Origin: Bacteroidales bacterium
Lineage (GTDB): Bacteria > Bacteroidota > Bacteroidia > Bacteroidales > UBA932
DNA: 64,000 bases
Direction of reading: 5' to 3'
Assembly: GCA_012522855.1 (NCBI GenBank)
Contig: JAAYJQ010000012.1
Span: 124,001 to 188,000, forward strand
Below are positions 36,014-45,514 of this stretch, in pieces. Under the pieces are notes generated by a model. The model ran no database searches and was not told the origin of the DNA. It worked only from the letters and a program-made list of their open reading frames with translations. The first letter of the stretch is position 1. Every line of letters begins with the position of its first letter. The translations under genes were made by a program, and so were the position numbers.

Positions 36014-38630
36014 TGCATTCAACTGTTAAGGGTACAGACAAAGTAACGACATGCTCCATCTGGTCTACGATGATCTTCCGGAGGGCCTCGACCTCTTCCG
36101 GAATCGCGTCGAAAACGAGTTCGTCATGGATCTGGAGCACCATCCTGCTTTTCAGGCCCGCCCGGCCGATCTCCCGGTTCACCCCGATCATGGCGAGTTT
36201 GATGATGTCCGCGGCCGTGCCCTGGATCGGGGCGTTGACGGCATTCCGCTCCGCGAGGGCGCGAAGGGTGCCGTTCTTGGAATGGATGTCGGGCAGATAC
36301 CTGCGGCGTCCGAACAGGGTCTCGACGTAGCCGGTTTCCCGGGCGGACGCTTTCATGCGCTCGATGAAAGATTGGATGGAAGGAAAGCCGGAGAAGTAGT
36401 CGTCGATGATCTTCTGCGCCTCCTTCCTGGGAATCCGCAGACGTTGGGCAAGTCCGAATGCCGAAATGCCGTACATGATCCCGAAGTTGGCGGTCTTGGC
36501 GATGCGGCGCTGGTCCGAAGTGACTTCCTCGTTCGATATGCCGAAGATTTTCGCGGCTGTCGCGGTGTGGACGTCGAGCCCGTTCATAAAGGCATGGACC
36601 AAGTGCGCGTCTCCGCTGAAATGCGCCATGACCCGGAGTTCGATCTGGGAATAGTCGGCCGAGAGGATCCGCCCATCCGGCCTGCTCGGCACGAAGGCTT
36701 TCCGGATTTCCCGGCCGCGATCGGTTCGTACGGGAATGTTTTGCAGATTCGGATTCGAGGAACTCAGGCGGCCGGTCGCGGTCAGCGCCTGGTTGAACGT
36801 GGTATGGATCTTCCCGTCCGAAGGATCGATGTAGCCCGGAAAAGGTTCGATGTAGGTGGACAGCAGTTTCTTGACTGCCCGGAATTCCAGGATCTCATTG
36901 ATGACCGGATGCTTCCAGGCGAGATCCGTCAAGGTTGTCTCGTCGGTCGAGTAGGTTCCGTTGGCGTTCTTTTTCGGTTTCTTCGCGAGCCCCATCTTGT
37001 CAAAGAGCACTTCGCCGATTTGTTTCGGAGAAGAAACGTTCAAGGCGGGTTCTCCGGTCAGATTCCGGATCTTCGCCTCCCGTTCCCCCATCTCCTTCCG
37101 GAGTCCGGCGGCATATTCATGGAGTGAATCCACATCTACTTTCACGCCTTCCCGCTCCATTTCAGACAAAACTCTCAGCAGCGGTTCCTCCATGCGAACG
37201 TAGAGATCCACGAGGGATTGCTCCCGCATCTCCGCAAGAATCCGTTCGCCCAGTTTCAGCAACACGGCGGCTTCTTCGCCGCGGTCGTCCTCCGTTTCCG
37301 TTTCCGGATTCTCGTCAAAGAGGGAACCCGTCGCGGCCGTGGTTTCCGCCTGTGACGCGAATGATATCCCCAGATAACTCTGGGCGAGGATATCTACCTT
37401 GTGACTCTTTTCCGGATCCAGCAGATAATGCATCAGGGGAATATCCATCAATTTGCCGGCGAGGTCCCATCCGTTCGCTGCCAGGATGTTGATTTGGCGC
37501 TTGAAGTCGTCTCCGCATTTCGTGATGTCCGGATTGTCCAGCAGGGGCTTGAAGTCTTCTCCGCCGCCTTCCGCGACGAGAAATTCCTCCTTCCCGGGAG
37601 CTGCGGCGACGATCCGCTTGAGGGGGGTGAAAAGGCCGGAATCCCTTCCTTCCGTGATCAGCGCGCATCGGCCGGCCTCTTCGGCTGCCCGGATCAATTC
37701 AGCCGGGGCGACATTCCGGAAGGGGAGCCGCTCCGGTTTTTCGGACGGCTTCGTATGGGTGGTCTGTCCGATGAAACGCTTCAGGGATCGGAATTCATAC
37801 TTCTCGAAAAGATTCGCCGCCTCGGGTCCGTACACCCGATTGACTTTCATCTCGTCGGTTTCCGTGTCCAGTTCCAGATCCGTTTTGATGGTCACCAGTT
37901 GGTAGCTCAGCGCGATGTGGTCTTCCGCTTCCCGGAATTGGGCCTGTTGCCGCGGACTGAGTTCATCCAGATGCGCGTAGATCGCTTGGACGGAACCGTA
38001 TTTCGCAACCAGTTTGCTTGCACCCACTTCTCCTACTCCCTTTACGCCGGGCACATTGTCGGAGGCGTCTCCGCAGAGGGTCAGCAGGTCGATGACTTGC
38101 AGCGGGGACTGGATACCGTACTTCGCGCGGATTTCCGGAACACCGATCACTTCGTTGTCGCTCCCGCCCTTTCCGGGCTTGTACTGCCAAATGCGGTCTT
38201 CGATCAACTGGCCGTAGTCTTTGTCCGGCGTGACCATGTAGACGTCCAGTCCCTCCCGCGCGCAGCGCTTGGACATCGAACCGATCACATCGTCCGCCTC
38301 ATAGCCAGGCAGCATCAAAGTGGTGATGTTGAGGGCGTCGCAGATCTCGATCAAGGGATCCAGGGCGTCGATTACCAATTGGGGCGTCTCAGCTCGGTTG
38401 GCTTTGTAGGCCGGATACAATTTGTCCCGGAACGTTCCTCCCGGCGGATCGAAGGCCACCGCCAGGTGGGTCGGTTTTTCCCGGTCGAGGAGTTCGAGGA
38501 TGTATTTTGTGAAACCGAAGAGGATGGACATGTCCGCCCCCTTGGAATTGATCATCGGGCGACGCAGAAACGCGTAGTACATCTTGAAGATGAGGTTGTG
38601 CCCGTCGATCAGGAATATTCTGTCTGCCAT
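35982..38630 (-). CDS. polA: DNA polymerase I
   Basis: The 882-residue enzyme processes Okazaki fragments and repairs gaps. The N-terminal 5'-3' nuclease domain has IFLIDGHNLIFKMYYAF, AVAFDPPGGTFRD and GDASDNVPGVKGVGEVGA. The polymerase domain has LSSSNPNLQNIPVRTDRGR, ADYSQIELRVMAHFS, RRIAKTANFGIMYGISAFGL and LQIHDELVFD. In the middle 3'-5' exonuclease domain the usual FDTET is replaced (CALITEGRDS) and the second Asp is also lost, so proofreading is probably absent. ATG 38630 is preferred over TTG 38639. Confidence 0.96.
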   Translation of the reverse strand: MADRIFLIDGHNLIFKMYYAFLRRPMINSKGADMSILFGFTKYILELLDREKPTHLAVAFDPPGGTFRDKLYPAYKANRAETPQLVIDALDPLIEICDALNITTLMLPGYEADDVIGSMSKRCAREGLDVYMVTPDKDYGQLIEDRIWQYKPGKGGSDNEVIGVPEIRAKYGIQSPLQVIDLLTLCGDASDNVPGVKGVGEVGASKLVAKYGSVQAIYAHLDELSPRQQAQFREAEDHIALSYQLVTIKTDLELDTETDEMKVNRVYGPEAANLFEKYEFRSLKRFIGQTTHTKPSEKPERLPFRNVAPAELIRAAEEAGRCALITEGRDSGLFTPLKRIVAAAPGKEEFLVAEGGGEDFKPLLDNPDITKCGDDFKRQINILAANGWDLAGKLMDIPLMHYLLDPEKSHKVDILAQSYLGISFASQAETTAATGSLFDENPETETEDDRGEEAAVLLKLGERILAEMREQSLVDLYVRMEEPLLRVLSEMEREGVKVDVDSLHEYAAGLRKEMGEREAKIRNLTGEPALNVSSPKQIGEVLFDKMGLAKKPKKNANGTYSTDETTLTDLAWKHPVINEILEFRAVKKLLSTYIEPFPGYIDPSDGKIHTTFNQALTATGRLSSSNPNLQNIPVRTDRGREIRKAFVPSRPDGRILSADYSQIELRVMAHFSGDAHLVHAFMNGLDVHTATAAKIFGISNEEVTSDQRRIAKTANFGIMYGISAFGLAQRLRIPRKEAQKIIDDYFSGFPSIQSFIERMKASARETGYVETLFGRRRYLPDIHSKNGTLRALAERNAVNAPIQGTAADIIKLAMIGVNREIGRAGLKSRMVLQIHDELVFDAIPEEVEALRKIIVDQMEHVVTLSVPLTVECNDGKNWLEAH

Positions 38631-38655
38631 ATTCTGCAAAAATACGATAAAGGTT

Positions 38656-39261
38656 TCAATGTTTCAAAGAAAGTTTCAAACTTGAATCCGAATATTTTTC
38701 CCCGTCATAGATGTCATGGGTCGAGAAAAGGACCGAGGTTCCGGTGGAGCGGGCGATCTGCTGCAGGGTCTTCAACACCATGACGCGGTTGTCGACATCC
38801 AGAAAGGCGGTCGGCTCGTCGAGAAGGATCACATCGGCTTTGCGGGTGAGGGCTGTCGCAAGACAGGCTTTTTGGAATTCTCCGTCACTGATCTGCGTGA
38901 GATCCGCTTCGGCAAGCGGCGCGAGATCCAGCGTTTCGACCGCCCGCTCCACCCGGGTCTCAGCTTCTGCGTCCAGTTTCGCGAACAGGTTGCTTCTTGC
39001 CAGCAGACCCGTTCGGATGAATTCCCGGACCGTGAAACCTTTGACTTTGGGAATATGGGTGGGGATGAGAACCACCTCGCCGCCGGCGGTGAAACGCCCG
39101 CCCAAAGGAGGAAGTATTCCGGCCAAGGTTTTCAGCAATGTGCTTTTTCCGCTCCCGTTCGGCCCGAAGAGCATCACACATTCCCCGTCCGAGATTTCGA
39201 AATCGAGGGGACCGGCAACCGGCTTCTTGTAGCCGACGAGGAGGTTTATCAGTTGAATCAC
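38656..39261 (-). CDS. ABC transporter ATP-binding protein (iron/B12 type)
   Basis: The 201-residue ATPase has Walker A GPNGSGKST at about 33-41, a signature-like QISDGEFQKA, Walker B ADVILLDEPTAF and the H-loop STHDIYD. It probably starts at GTG 39261. It is shorter than FecE/BtuD proteins (about 250 residues) because the C-terminal extension is missing. It follows the FecCD permease by 25 bases and should pair with it. No periplasmic binding protein is encoded nearby. Confidence 0.88.
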   Translation of the reverse strand: MIQLINLLVGYKKPVAGPLDFEISDGECVMLFGPNGSGKSTLLKTLAGILPPLGGRFTAGGEVVLIPTHIPKVKGFTVREFIRTGLLARSNLFAKLDAEAETRVERAVETLDLAPLAEADLTQISDGEFQKACLATALTRKADVILLDEPTAFLDVDNRVMVLKTLQQIARSTGTSVLFSTHDIYDGEKYSDSSLKLSLKH

Positions 39262-39286
39262 TTGACAGTCAATCTTTTCAATATGA

Positions 39287-40243
39287 TCAGGGGTGACGGA
39301 CGAGAATCCACAGAATGATGGGGATACCGATCAGGGCGAGGGTGCTGCCGACGGGGAGCGGAATCGGAAAAGCCTGCGAAAGTAGGTCGGCGGCCACCGA
39401 CAAGCCTGCGCCCACCAGCAGGGTGGCCGGAATGACTTTCCGGTGCACGGAAGAGCGGAGCAGCGTCCGGGCAATGTGCGGGGAGACGATTCCCACGAAT
39501 CCCAGCGGACCGCAGAAGGCCGTAACCGCGCCCGTGAGCAGACAACTGCTGATCAGGGCCTTGCTCCGGATTCGGTCGACACGGGCCCCCGACAAGGCGG
39601 CATATTCATCTCCGAACAGGGCGATGTCCAGGCCGCGGTGATTGAAATAGGCTAGGCCGGTCCCTGTCAGCAGAAAAAGGACCATCAAAACGACGTCTTC
39701 CGGACGATTCCCCACGAAACTGCCCGCCGACCAGCTGTAGAAGGCCTTCAAACTTTCCTTGTCTGCCGAATAGGCGAGGATGGACGTCACAGCGCTGAAC
39801 ACGAATCCCAGCATGACCCCGAAGATCAGCAAGGTGGTCGCGCGTTGGATCCGCGTCGCTGCGAGCAGGATCAGCAGGGATGCGAGCGCCGCGCCGAGAA
39901 AAGCGGAGGCCACGAGGGTCAAGCCGGAAAATAAACCGGTCAGGATCGAACCGGAGCCGAGCAGCAAAGTCGCGACCGCAGCCCCGGTTCCCGCTCCGGC
40001 GCTGACACCCATGATGTGGGGGTCGGCCAGCGGATTTCGGAACAGGCTCTGCATCTGGAGACCGGCCACGGCCAGAGATGCTCCGGCCGCGGCGGCGGTC
40101 AGCATGCGAGGCACCCGCAATTTCCAAAAGAGGACCGGATCGGGAAAGCAGAAACCTGAATCTCCGGTCAGCAGATCCGCTCCCGCAAGCAGAAGGAGGG
40201 CGAGCGGGAGGAACAGGAGACTGCTGGAAGATGATTTCGGCAT
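39287..40243 (-). CDS. FecCD/BtuC-family ABC importer permease
   Basis: The 318-residue inner-membrane protein has about nine hydrophobic helices and the FecCD signatures LRVPRMLTAAAAGASLAVAG, QSLFRNPLADPHIMGVSAGAG and GPLGFVGIVSPHIARTLL. Members import ferric siderophores, haem or cobalamin using a binding protein and an ATPase. It sits between rbfA and the ATPase gene with short gaps. The substrate is not predictable from the permease alone. Confidence 0.93.
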   Translation of the reverse strand: MPKSSSSSLLFLPLALLLLAGADLLTGDSGFCFPDPVLFWKLRVPRMLTAAAAGASLAVAGLQMQSLFRNPLADPHIMGVSAGAGTGAAVATLLLGSGSILTGLFSGLTLVASAFLGAALASLLILLAATRIQRATTLLIFGVMLGFVFSAVTSILAYSADKESLKAFYSWSAGSFVGNRPEDVVLMVLFLLTGTGLAYFNHRGLDIALFGDEYAALSGARVDRIRSKALISSCLLTGAVTAFCGPLGFVGIVSPHIARTLLRSSVHRKVIPATLLVGAGLSVAADLLSQAFPIPLPVGSTLALIGIPIILWILVRHP

Positions 40244-40255
40244 AGAGCCCGCCGA

Positions 40256-40603
40256 TTATTTCCTCAGCAGTTCGTCAATGTGTTCGGCGTCTTCGATGGA
40301 GGAATCAAGGTAGAAGACGATCTCCGGGACAATGCGCAACTGCTTGGCCACGATGCGTCCCAGTTCGCCGCGGTAGGACTTGACGTTGTTGTTCAGGATG
40401 TTCATGACCGTCTCCGCCTTTGCGGAAGGGAAGATGCTGACGTAGGTCTTGGCTATAGACAGGTCCGGGCTTATCCGGACTTCGCTCACGGTGACCATGG
40501 CTCCGTCGAAGGCCGCCATCCCTTTCTGACGGAGGATTTCCGCCAAGGCTTTCTGGATTTCACGGGCAACTTTCAGCTGCCGCGTACTCATTTGTTTTTC
40601 CAT
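40256..40603 (-). CDS. rbfA: Ribosome-binding factor A
   Basis: The 115-residue KH-fold protein matures the 16S rRNA 5' end. It starts MEKQMSTRQLKVAREIQKAL (an internal ATG at 40591 is possible). The family features MVTVSEVRISPDLSIAKTYV, VKSYRGELGRIVAKQLRIV and PEIVFYLDSSIEDAEHID are all present. It lies 23 bases downstream of tyrS in the same operon. Confidence 0.95.
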   Translation of the reverse strand: MEKQMSTRQLKVAREIQKALAEILRQKGMAAFDGAMVTVSEVRISPDLSIAKTYVSIFPSAKAETVMNILNNNVKSYRGELGRIVAKQLRIVPEIVFYLDSSIEDAEHIDELLRK

Positions 40604-40626
40604 GTTTTTCTGTTTACGTGATGCGG

Positions 40627-41919
40627 TTATACAATGTTGATGATGTAATAGTTTTTCTTCCCGCGCTGTGCGAGAATGTACTTTCCGTCCAGGATATCCT
40701 GATCGGAAACTTGGTAGTCGATGTCCGTCACCTTGTCCTTGTTGATGCTCACGCCGCCGCCCTGGATCATCTTCCGGCACTCGCCTTTGGAGGGGAAGAC
40801 CCGCGTCTCGACCGCCAGGAAGTCCAGGATAGGGCAGGGGAGCTTGGAGGCAGGAACATCGAAGGTCGGAACCCCGCTGAATACGGCCAGGAAGGTTTTT
40901 TCGTCCAATTTCCGGAGCGATTCGGAAGTTGAATCGCCGAACAGCATCCGCGAAGCGGCGACCGCGTTGTCATATTCCTTTTCTCCGTGGATCAGACAGG
41001 TGATTTCCTTGGCGAGCAGTTGCTGAAGGGACCGCCTGCCCGGATCCTGCCGATGTTCGGAAATGGCCTGTTCGACCGCAGCCTGGTCCAGCAAAGTGAA
41101 GATCTTGATGTACCGCTCGGCGTCATCGTCACTCACGTTCAGCCAGAACTGGTAGAATTCGTAAGGGGAGGTCTTCTCCGGATCGAGCCAGATGTTGCCT
41201 TTCTCCGTCTTGCCGAATTTGCTTCCGTCCGCCTTTTTGATCAGCGGGGTGGTCATGGCAAACGCATCGGTCTTGCCGAGCATCCGGCGGATCAGTTCCA
41301 CGCCCGTGGTGATGTTGCCCCACTGGTCGCTTCCGCCGAACTGCAGACGCACGTTCCGGTGTTCGTAGAGCCAGAGATAGTCGTAGCCCTGGAGGAGCTG
41401 GTAGCTGAATTCGGTGAAGGACATTCCTTCCCGGGATTCGGAAGAGAGTCTTTTCTTGACGGAATCCTTGGCCATCATATAGTTGACCGTGATGTGCTTG
41501 CCCACGTCCCGGATGAAATCGAGGAAGGAATAATCTTTCATCCAGTCGTAGTTGTTTACCATTTCCGCCTTGTTGGGCGCGTCGGAATCAAAGTCCAGGA
41601 TAATTGCCAGCTGGGCCTCGATGCAGGCGATGTTGCGTCTTAGGGTTTCCGTGTCGAGCAGGTTCCGCTCGGCCGACTTCATGGAAGGGTCTCCGATCAT
41701 GCCGGTCGCTTCGCCGATCAGCGCGATGGGCTTGTGGCCGCATTCCTGAAAATGTTTCAGGATCATGATGCTGACCAGATGGCCGATGTGCAGGGAGTCC
41801 GCGGTGGGATCGATTCCCACATAGGCTGCCTGCGGACCTTCCAGCAGTTTTTCTTCCGTTCCCGGCATGATGTCCTGGATCATGCCTCTCCATCTCAGTT
41901 CTTCAACGAAATTCTTCAT
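40627..41919 (-). CDS. tyrS: Tyrosyl-tRNA synthetase
   Basis: The 430-residue class I synthetase has the HIGH motif in [11 protein letters not shown] near residue 43, the Tyr-binding [22 protein letters not shown] region, and KFGKTEKGN as the KMSKS equivalent. The C-terminal S4-like RNA-binding domain runs from about 365 ([19 protein letters not shown]). It is the first gene of a long minus-strand run reaching tadA. No T-box leader is visible upstream. Confidence 0.97.
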   Translation of the reverse strand: MKNFVEELRWRGMIQDIMPGTEEKLLEGPQAAYVGIDPTADSLHIGHLVSIMILKHFQECGHKPIALIGEATGMIGDPSMKSAERNLLDTETLRRNIACIEAQLAIILDFDSDAPNKAEMVNNYDWMKDYSFLDFIRDVGKHITVNYMMAKDSVKKRLSSESREGMSFTEFSYQLLQGYDYLWLYEHRNVRLQFGGSDQWGNITTGVELIRRMLGKTDAFAMTTPLIKKADGSKFGKTEKGNIWLDPEKTSPYEFYQFWLNVSDDDAERYIKIFTLLDQAAVEQAISEHRQDPGRRSLQQLLAKEITCLIHGEKEYDNAVAASRMLFGDSTSESLRKLDEKTFLAVFSGVPTFDVPASKLPCPILDFLAVETRVFPSKGECRKMIQGGGVSINKDKVTDIDYQVSDQDILDGKYILAQRGKKNYYIINIV

Positions 41920-41964
41920 CGATATCTTTCTAGTAGTAAATGTGCAAATTTAGCCAAAATAAGT

Positions 41965-41972
41965 TAACTTTG
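41965..41972 (+). promoter_or_regulatory. -7 box (TAACTTTG) of tpiA
   Basis: TAACTTTG, preceded by T (TTAACTTTG), lies 34 bases upstream of the tpiA ATG and matches the Bacteroidetes TAnnTTTG element. The same TTAACTTTG string is found before purC. Confidence 0.6.
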
Positions 41973-42006
41973 TAAGTTAAAACGAATATTCAAACATCCT
42001 AAAATC

Positions 42007-42762
42007 ATGAGAAAGAAAATTGTAGCCGGAAACTGGAAGATGAACACCACACTCCAGGAAGGAATTGAACTTGCCAAGGCCGTTGTTGCCCAATCCGCGC
42101 AGACCGCTGAAAACGTTGGACTGATCGTAGCCGCTCCGTTTACCCACCTCGCTTCGGTAGCGGAGGTGCTGAAGGGCTCCAAGGTGCAACTTTCCGCGCA
42201 GAATTGCGCCGACCATGCGGGAGGCGCGTATACGGGAGAAGTTGCCGCGAACATGTTGGCGTCGGTCGGTTGTCAGTGGACGATTCTGGGACATTCCGAG
42301 CGGAGACAATACTACGGTGAAACCGATGAAAAGTTGGTCGAGAAGGTGAAGCTCGCGTTGGCGGAAGGCCTCGGCGTGATTCTGTGCGTCGGGGAGAACC
42401 TGGACCAGCGGGAGGCCGGGAAGCATTTCGAAGTCGTGACGGAGCAGATCGAGAACGTGTTGTTCAAGTTCACCGCTGCCGACATGGCGAAGATCGTCAT
42501 CGCTTACGAGCCGGTCTGGGCCATCGGAACCGGCAAGACAGCCACGTCCGACCAGGCCGAGGAGATTCATGCCAGGATTCGGAAGGTGTTGGCCGACCGG
42601 TTCGGGGCTCAGGTGGCCGAGGACACGACCATCTTGTACGGCGGAAGCTGCAAGCCTTCCAACGCGAAGGAACTCTTCGCGCAGAAGGACATCGACGGCG
42701 GTCTCATCGGCGGCGCCGCCCTTAAGGCCGATGATTTCATCGCGATCGCCTGCTCGTTCTGA
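42007..42762 (+). CDS. tpiA: Triosephosphate isomerase
   Basis: The 251-residue TIM barrel interconverts dihydroxyacetone phosphate and glyceraldehyde 3-phosphate. Active-site parts are present: GNWKMN (Lys), [13 protein letters not shown] (His), [14 protein letters not shown] (catalytic Glu and loop 6), and YGGSCKPSN / [10 protein letters not shown] for phosphate binding. The length is normal. It is a single-gene unit followed by the structured element at 42784. Confidence 0.98.
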   Translation: MRKKIVAGNWKMNTTLQEGIELAKAVVAQSAQTAENVGLIVAAPFTHLASVAEVLKGSKVQLSAQNCADHAGGAYTGEVAANMLASVGCQWTILGHSERRQYYGETDEKLVEKVKLALAEGLGVILCVGENLDQREAGKHFEVVTEQIENVLFKFTAADMAKIVIAYEPVWAIGTGKTATSDQAEEIHARIRKVLADRFGAQVAEDTTILYGGSCKPSNAKELFAQKDIDGGLIGGAALKADDFIAIACSF

Positions 42763-42783
42763 TTTTCTGAATATCTTTTTATC

Positions 42784-42902
42784 GCAGGAAGGCAGGGCCT
42801 CCAAAACCGCCGGACTTTGTCCGGCCCCTCCCAGCTGACGCTGGGTCCCTCCCTCTTACGAGCCGAGGGTGGCTACGGGTTTTGGAGGCCCTGCCTTCCT
42901 GC
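42784..42902. repeat. 119-base element: 25-bp inverted repeats enclosing three hairpins
   Basis: Perfect 25-base inverted repeats occupy 42784-42808 and 42878-42902 (GCAGGAAGGCAGGG outer end). Inside are GCCGGAC-TTT-GTCCGGC (42809-42825), CCCAGC-TGAC-GCTGGG (42830-42845) and CCCTC with GAGGG (42851-42869). Folded, this gives a long basal stem with a three-armed head on either strand. It lies in the convergent gap between tpiA and the lipoprotein gene. It may act as a bidirectional terminator, but it is far larger than needed and resembles a MITE or a structured RNA. I saw no second copy in the window. Confidence 0.8.
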
Positions 42903-42912
42903 TGAGTAAAGA

Positions 42913-43350
42913 TTACCGAAGGAGACGGACGGCGACGCCGATCTGTCTTTTTTTGTGCCCGCACCACAGCCAGTACCGGTCGTTCTCCGCCCGCACGACT
43001 TCAAAGGTGCCGTTCTCGGACTTGACTTCCCCTGCCTGCGTCCAAGTCACCGTGGCATTCAGCTTTTGACCTACCGAAGAAGGCAGCGAGGAACAGGTCA
43101 CGAAATAGTATTGCTTCATCGCGTCGTCGTGGACGCGGAACTCCTTGTCAGCCGCATTGTATCCCAATTGCCAGGTCAGGGGATCGTAGTGGATCACCAC
43201 ATCGCTCCGCACTTTCAGCAGCATATCCGATGAAGCGATGAAATATTCGTCCGGATCCAGGGTCCGGTTGCAGGACCCCAGAACCAGTCCCGCCAACAGG
43301 ACCGGAACAATCCGTGTCAAACGTGTGAATTTATGGATTTCAAGAACCAT
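42913..43350 (-). CDS. Small hypothetical lipoprotein
   Basis: The 145-residue protein has a signal segment and lipobox LVLGSC (Cys near 27). The remainder is predicted beta-rich (QLGYNAADKEFRVHDD, YYFVTCSSLP, LNATVTWTQAGEV, YWLWCGHKKRQIGVAV), with no known motif. The gene follows the M6 peptidase by 10 bases on the same strand, so the two are probably co-transcribed and the lipoprotein may serve the peptidase or its surface location. I do not recognise the family. Confidence 0.7.
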   Translation of the reverse strand: MVLEIHKFTRLTRIVPVLLAGLVLGSCNRTLDPDEYFIASSDMLLKVRSDVVIHYDPLTWQLGYNAADKEFRVHDDAMKQYYFVTCSSLPSSVGQKLNATVTWTQAGEVKSENGTFEVVRAENDRYWLWCGHKKRQIGVAVRLLR

Positions 43351-43360
43351 TTTCCTGCGG

Positions 43361-45514
43361 TTAGTTTAAGGTTATTACTTTGACAATCAAATCTTTGCTC
43401 CCGTCCTTTCGGGTCACGACCGCTTTCAGGGCGCCGGCTTTTTTCAGGATGTAATAACCGCTCTCGTCCGTCCGGATGGGGGTACCGTCAAAATACCAGT
43501 CGACCTGCGTTCCGACTGCGTTGGAGACCCGGAGGGGAAGTCCGGTCCCGACGGGGAACTTCCCGTTGACGCGGACGCCTGACAAGTAGCCGAAATCAAT
43601 GTAAGGTTTCTTTCCTGCTTGTAACGCCTTGGTCAGGAAATCGTATTTGAGCGCCTCTCCCTTCACGGAGCCCTTCAAAAACTCGATGCTCACCGAGTAG
43701 GGAGTCGTAGGGGTCAGCCCCTCCAGCGTCAAGGAATATTTCCCCGGGGCATATGGGGTCACTTCGACCCGCTCCCGGGACTTAGAGGTTTCGCCCCAGG
43801 TGACCACCGCCTTGTCGGAATAGTCCTGGACGTCGGATTCCCAGGTCAGGATGGCGGCGTCTTGGTAAACTTCCCCGCGGAGATCTTCCACCGAAGGGAT
43901 GGTCTCGGTACTGTAGTAGACATTGAAGGTGACGTTGTCTCCGCTGCGCTGGATATTCGTGATTGAGAGGAGGGACTCCGAACCGTCGTTGAAACGGAAA
44001 GCCGGTAAGGTACCGGTCGTAAACGAGGTCTTCGTCCGGAACGGATAGAAGGCCTGGCTCACATCGATCGCATCCGGATCGGTCTCGATGAGGTCCGCGC
44101 ACTGATGCTCCGGATTGCAGTTGACTTCGTTGTTCAGCCATCGGTAGATCGCGCTCACCTCCTTTCCCGCGGCGTCCGAATGGCCGGCCGGCTGGTTCGA
44201 CATGTCCATGTGGTAGATCAGCAGTCCGTTTCCGCCGATATGGGTGTCCCATCCGCTTGCGCGGCGGCATTCGAAAAGGTAAGAGTCGTACCGGTTCAGC
44301 GGATTTTCGTAAATCAGGTACCTGCCGTTCACGTCGATGGGTTCCAGGGAAAAACTTCCGACTTTCAGGGTGTCCGGACGGCCGATTCCCGCAAGTTCCC
44401 GATCCAGCGCATTGTAATTCGGAGGCGTCTTCCCCCAGTTGTTGTAGCATCCTCCGTCCATAAGTCCGGTCCGGAACCATAAGGCCTCCGCTACGCCTCC
44501 GCTCCCCTCGTCGTCGGTGTCATAGACATCTTCGAGACCGAGGGAATGGCTGTATTCATGGCAGAGCGTTCCGATTTGGCAAAGTCCCCAGAGCAACTGC
44601 CCGGAACTATTCTGCCCGTGGACGCTCAGTTCCGTAGACAGGGAATAGCTGGAAATCCGTTTCCCGTCCAAGGTGAGGCTTTCTTGGACATACCAATGAT
44701 GCGGCCAGAAATAATCCGGACCGGCTCCTTCCGCCTCGCTCTTTCCCGCCACGATGACGAACACATTGTCGACCCGGCCATCGTTGTCGTCATCGAATTG
44801 TGAGAAGTCGACGGCCGGATCGGAGAGCAGACAAGCCTCTTTGACCAGTTCTGAGGCACGTATGTCGTTCCCCTTGTCGTCGTTGTCGCCGTACCAGTCG
44901 TGGTTGCGGGAGACGGTCACGATGTCCGCGACGGTGAAGTGGAAGGTGTAGCTACCCTTGAACTGGCTGTTGAAGTAGTCCAGCATGCTCCCGGTCGCCC
45001 CGTCCACGGAATAACCCTGCTGGTTGATGAGGGCTTCGATCTCCGCCTTCCGCGTTCCGGGGTTTTGGAACTGAAGGTCGGGAAACTGGACCGGAATGAA
45101 GAGGCAGTGCCTGCTTTCCGGTGTGTCCGCCCGGGTTCTCACCCGCTTTTCAAGGATTTGCGCGCTCCGGTAGGAGCGTCTTTCCGCCGCCATCGCCCGC
45201 AACTTGTCATAGGGAATATTCCTGGACTCTCCCAAAATCAGGGAAGGAGTGTACCGCCCGACCGCGTATCCGGTGCTCCGGGTGCGTCCGTTTTCATCGT
45301 AGAAGGCATACCGGTAGAATCCGTCCGCATCCCGCCGGATGGCGCAACCGTCCGCGGTCGTGAGGATCCGACAGAATTCATCCCCCCGCAGGCGGGCCTT
45401 GAAAGAGGTTCCGTCCGGCTGTTCGATCAGGAAGACTTCCCTTCTTGCCGGCGATCCGAAGGCGGACACGGCAAGAAGAAAGGACAGGAAGAGCGTGATC
45501 AGTTCATTCTTCAC
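43361..45514 (-). CDS. Secreted M6-family metalloprotease (immune inhibitor A-like)
   Basis: The 717-residue protein, read from GTG 45514, has a clean signal peptide (KNELITLFLSFLLAVSAFGSPA); an upstream TTG at 45550 would bury it. The peptidase domain shows CLFIPVQFPDLQFQ, SMLDYFNSQFKGSY, YDGD-type FDDDNDGRVDNVFVIVAG and the zinc site HEYSHSLGLEDVYD. The C-terminal part has FN3-like and other beta modules and ends RKDGSKDLIVKVITLN, resembling a secretion or surface-anchoring tail. M6 enzymes degrade host or environmental proteins outside the cell. Confidence 0.9.
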   Translation of the reverse strand: MKNELITLFLSFLLAVSAFGSPARREVFLIEQPDGTSFKARLRGDEFCRILTTADGCAIRRDADGFYRYAFYDENGRTRSTGYAVGRYTPSLILGESRNIPYDKLRAMAAERRSYRSAQILEKRVRTRADTPESRHCLFIPVQFPDLQFQNPGTRKAEIEALINQQGYSVDGATGSMLDYFNSQFKGSYTFHFTVADIVTVSRNHDWYGDNDDKGNDIRASELVKEACLLSDPAVDFSQFDDDNDGRVDNVFVIVAGKSEAEGAGPDYFWPHHWYVQESLTLDGKRISSYSLSTELSVHGQNSSGQLLWGLCQIGTLCHEYSHSLGLEDVYDTDDEGSGGVAEALWFRTGLMDGGCYNNWGKTPPNYNALDRELAGIGRPDTLKVGSFSLEPIDVNGRYLIYENPLNRYDSYLFECRRASGWDTHIGGNGLLIYHMDMSNQPAGHSDAAGKEVSAIYRWLNNEVNCNPEHQCADLIETDPDAIDVSQAFYPFRTKTSFTTGTLPAFRFNDGSESLLSITNIQRSGDNVTFNVYYSTETIPSVEDLRGEVYQDAAILTWESDVQDYSDKAVVTWGETSKSRERVEVTPYAPGKYSLTLEGLTPTTPYSVSIEFLKGSVKGEALKYDFLTKALQAGKKPYIDFGYLSGVRVNGKFPVGTGLPLRVSNAVGTQVDWYFDGTPIRTDESGYYILKKAGALKAVVTRKDGSKDLIVKVITLN

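Noticed and set aside
42779..42967. Reading frame across the inverted-repeat element
   Set aside because: It is formed by the palindromic arms and overlaps the lipoprotein gene; the structure explains it better.
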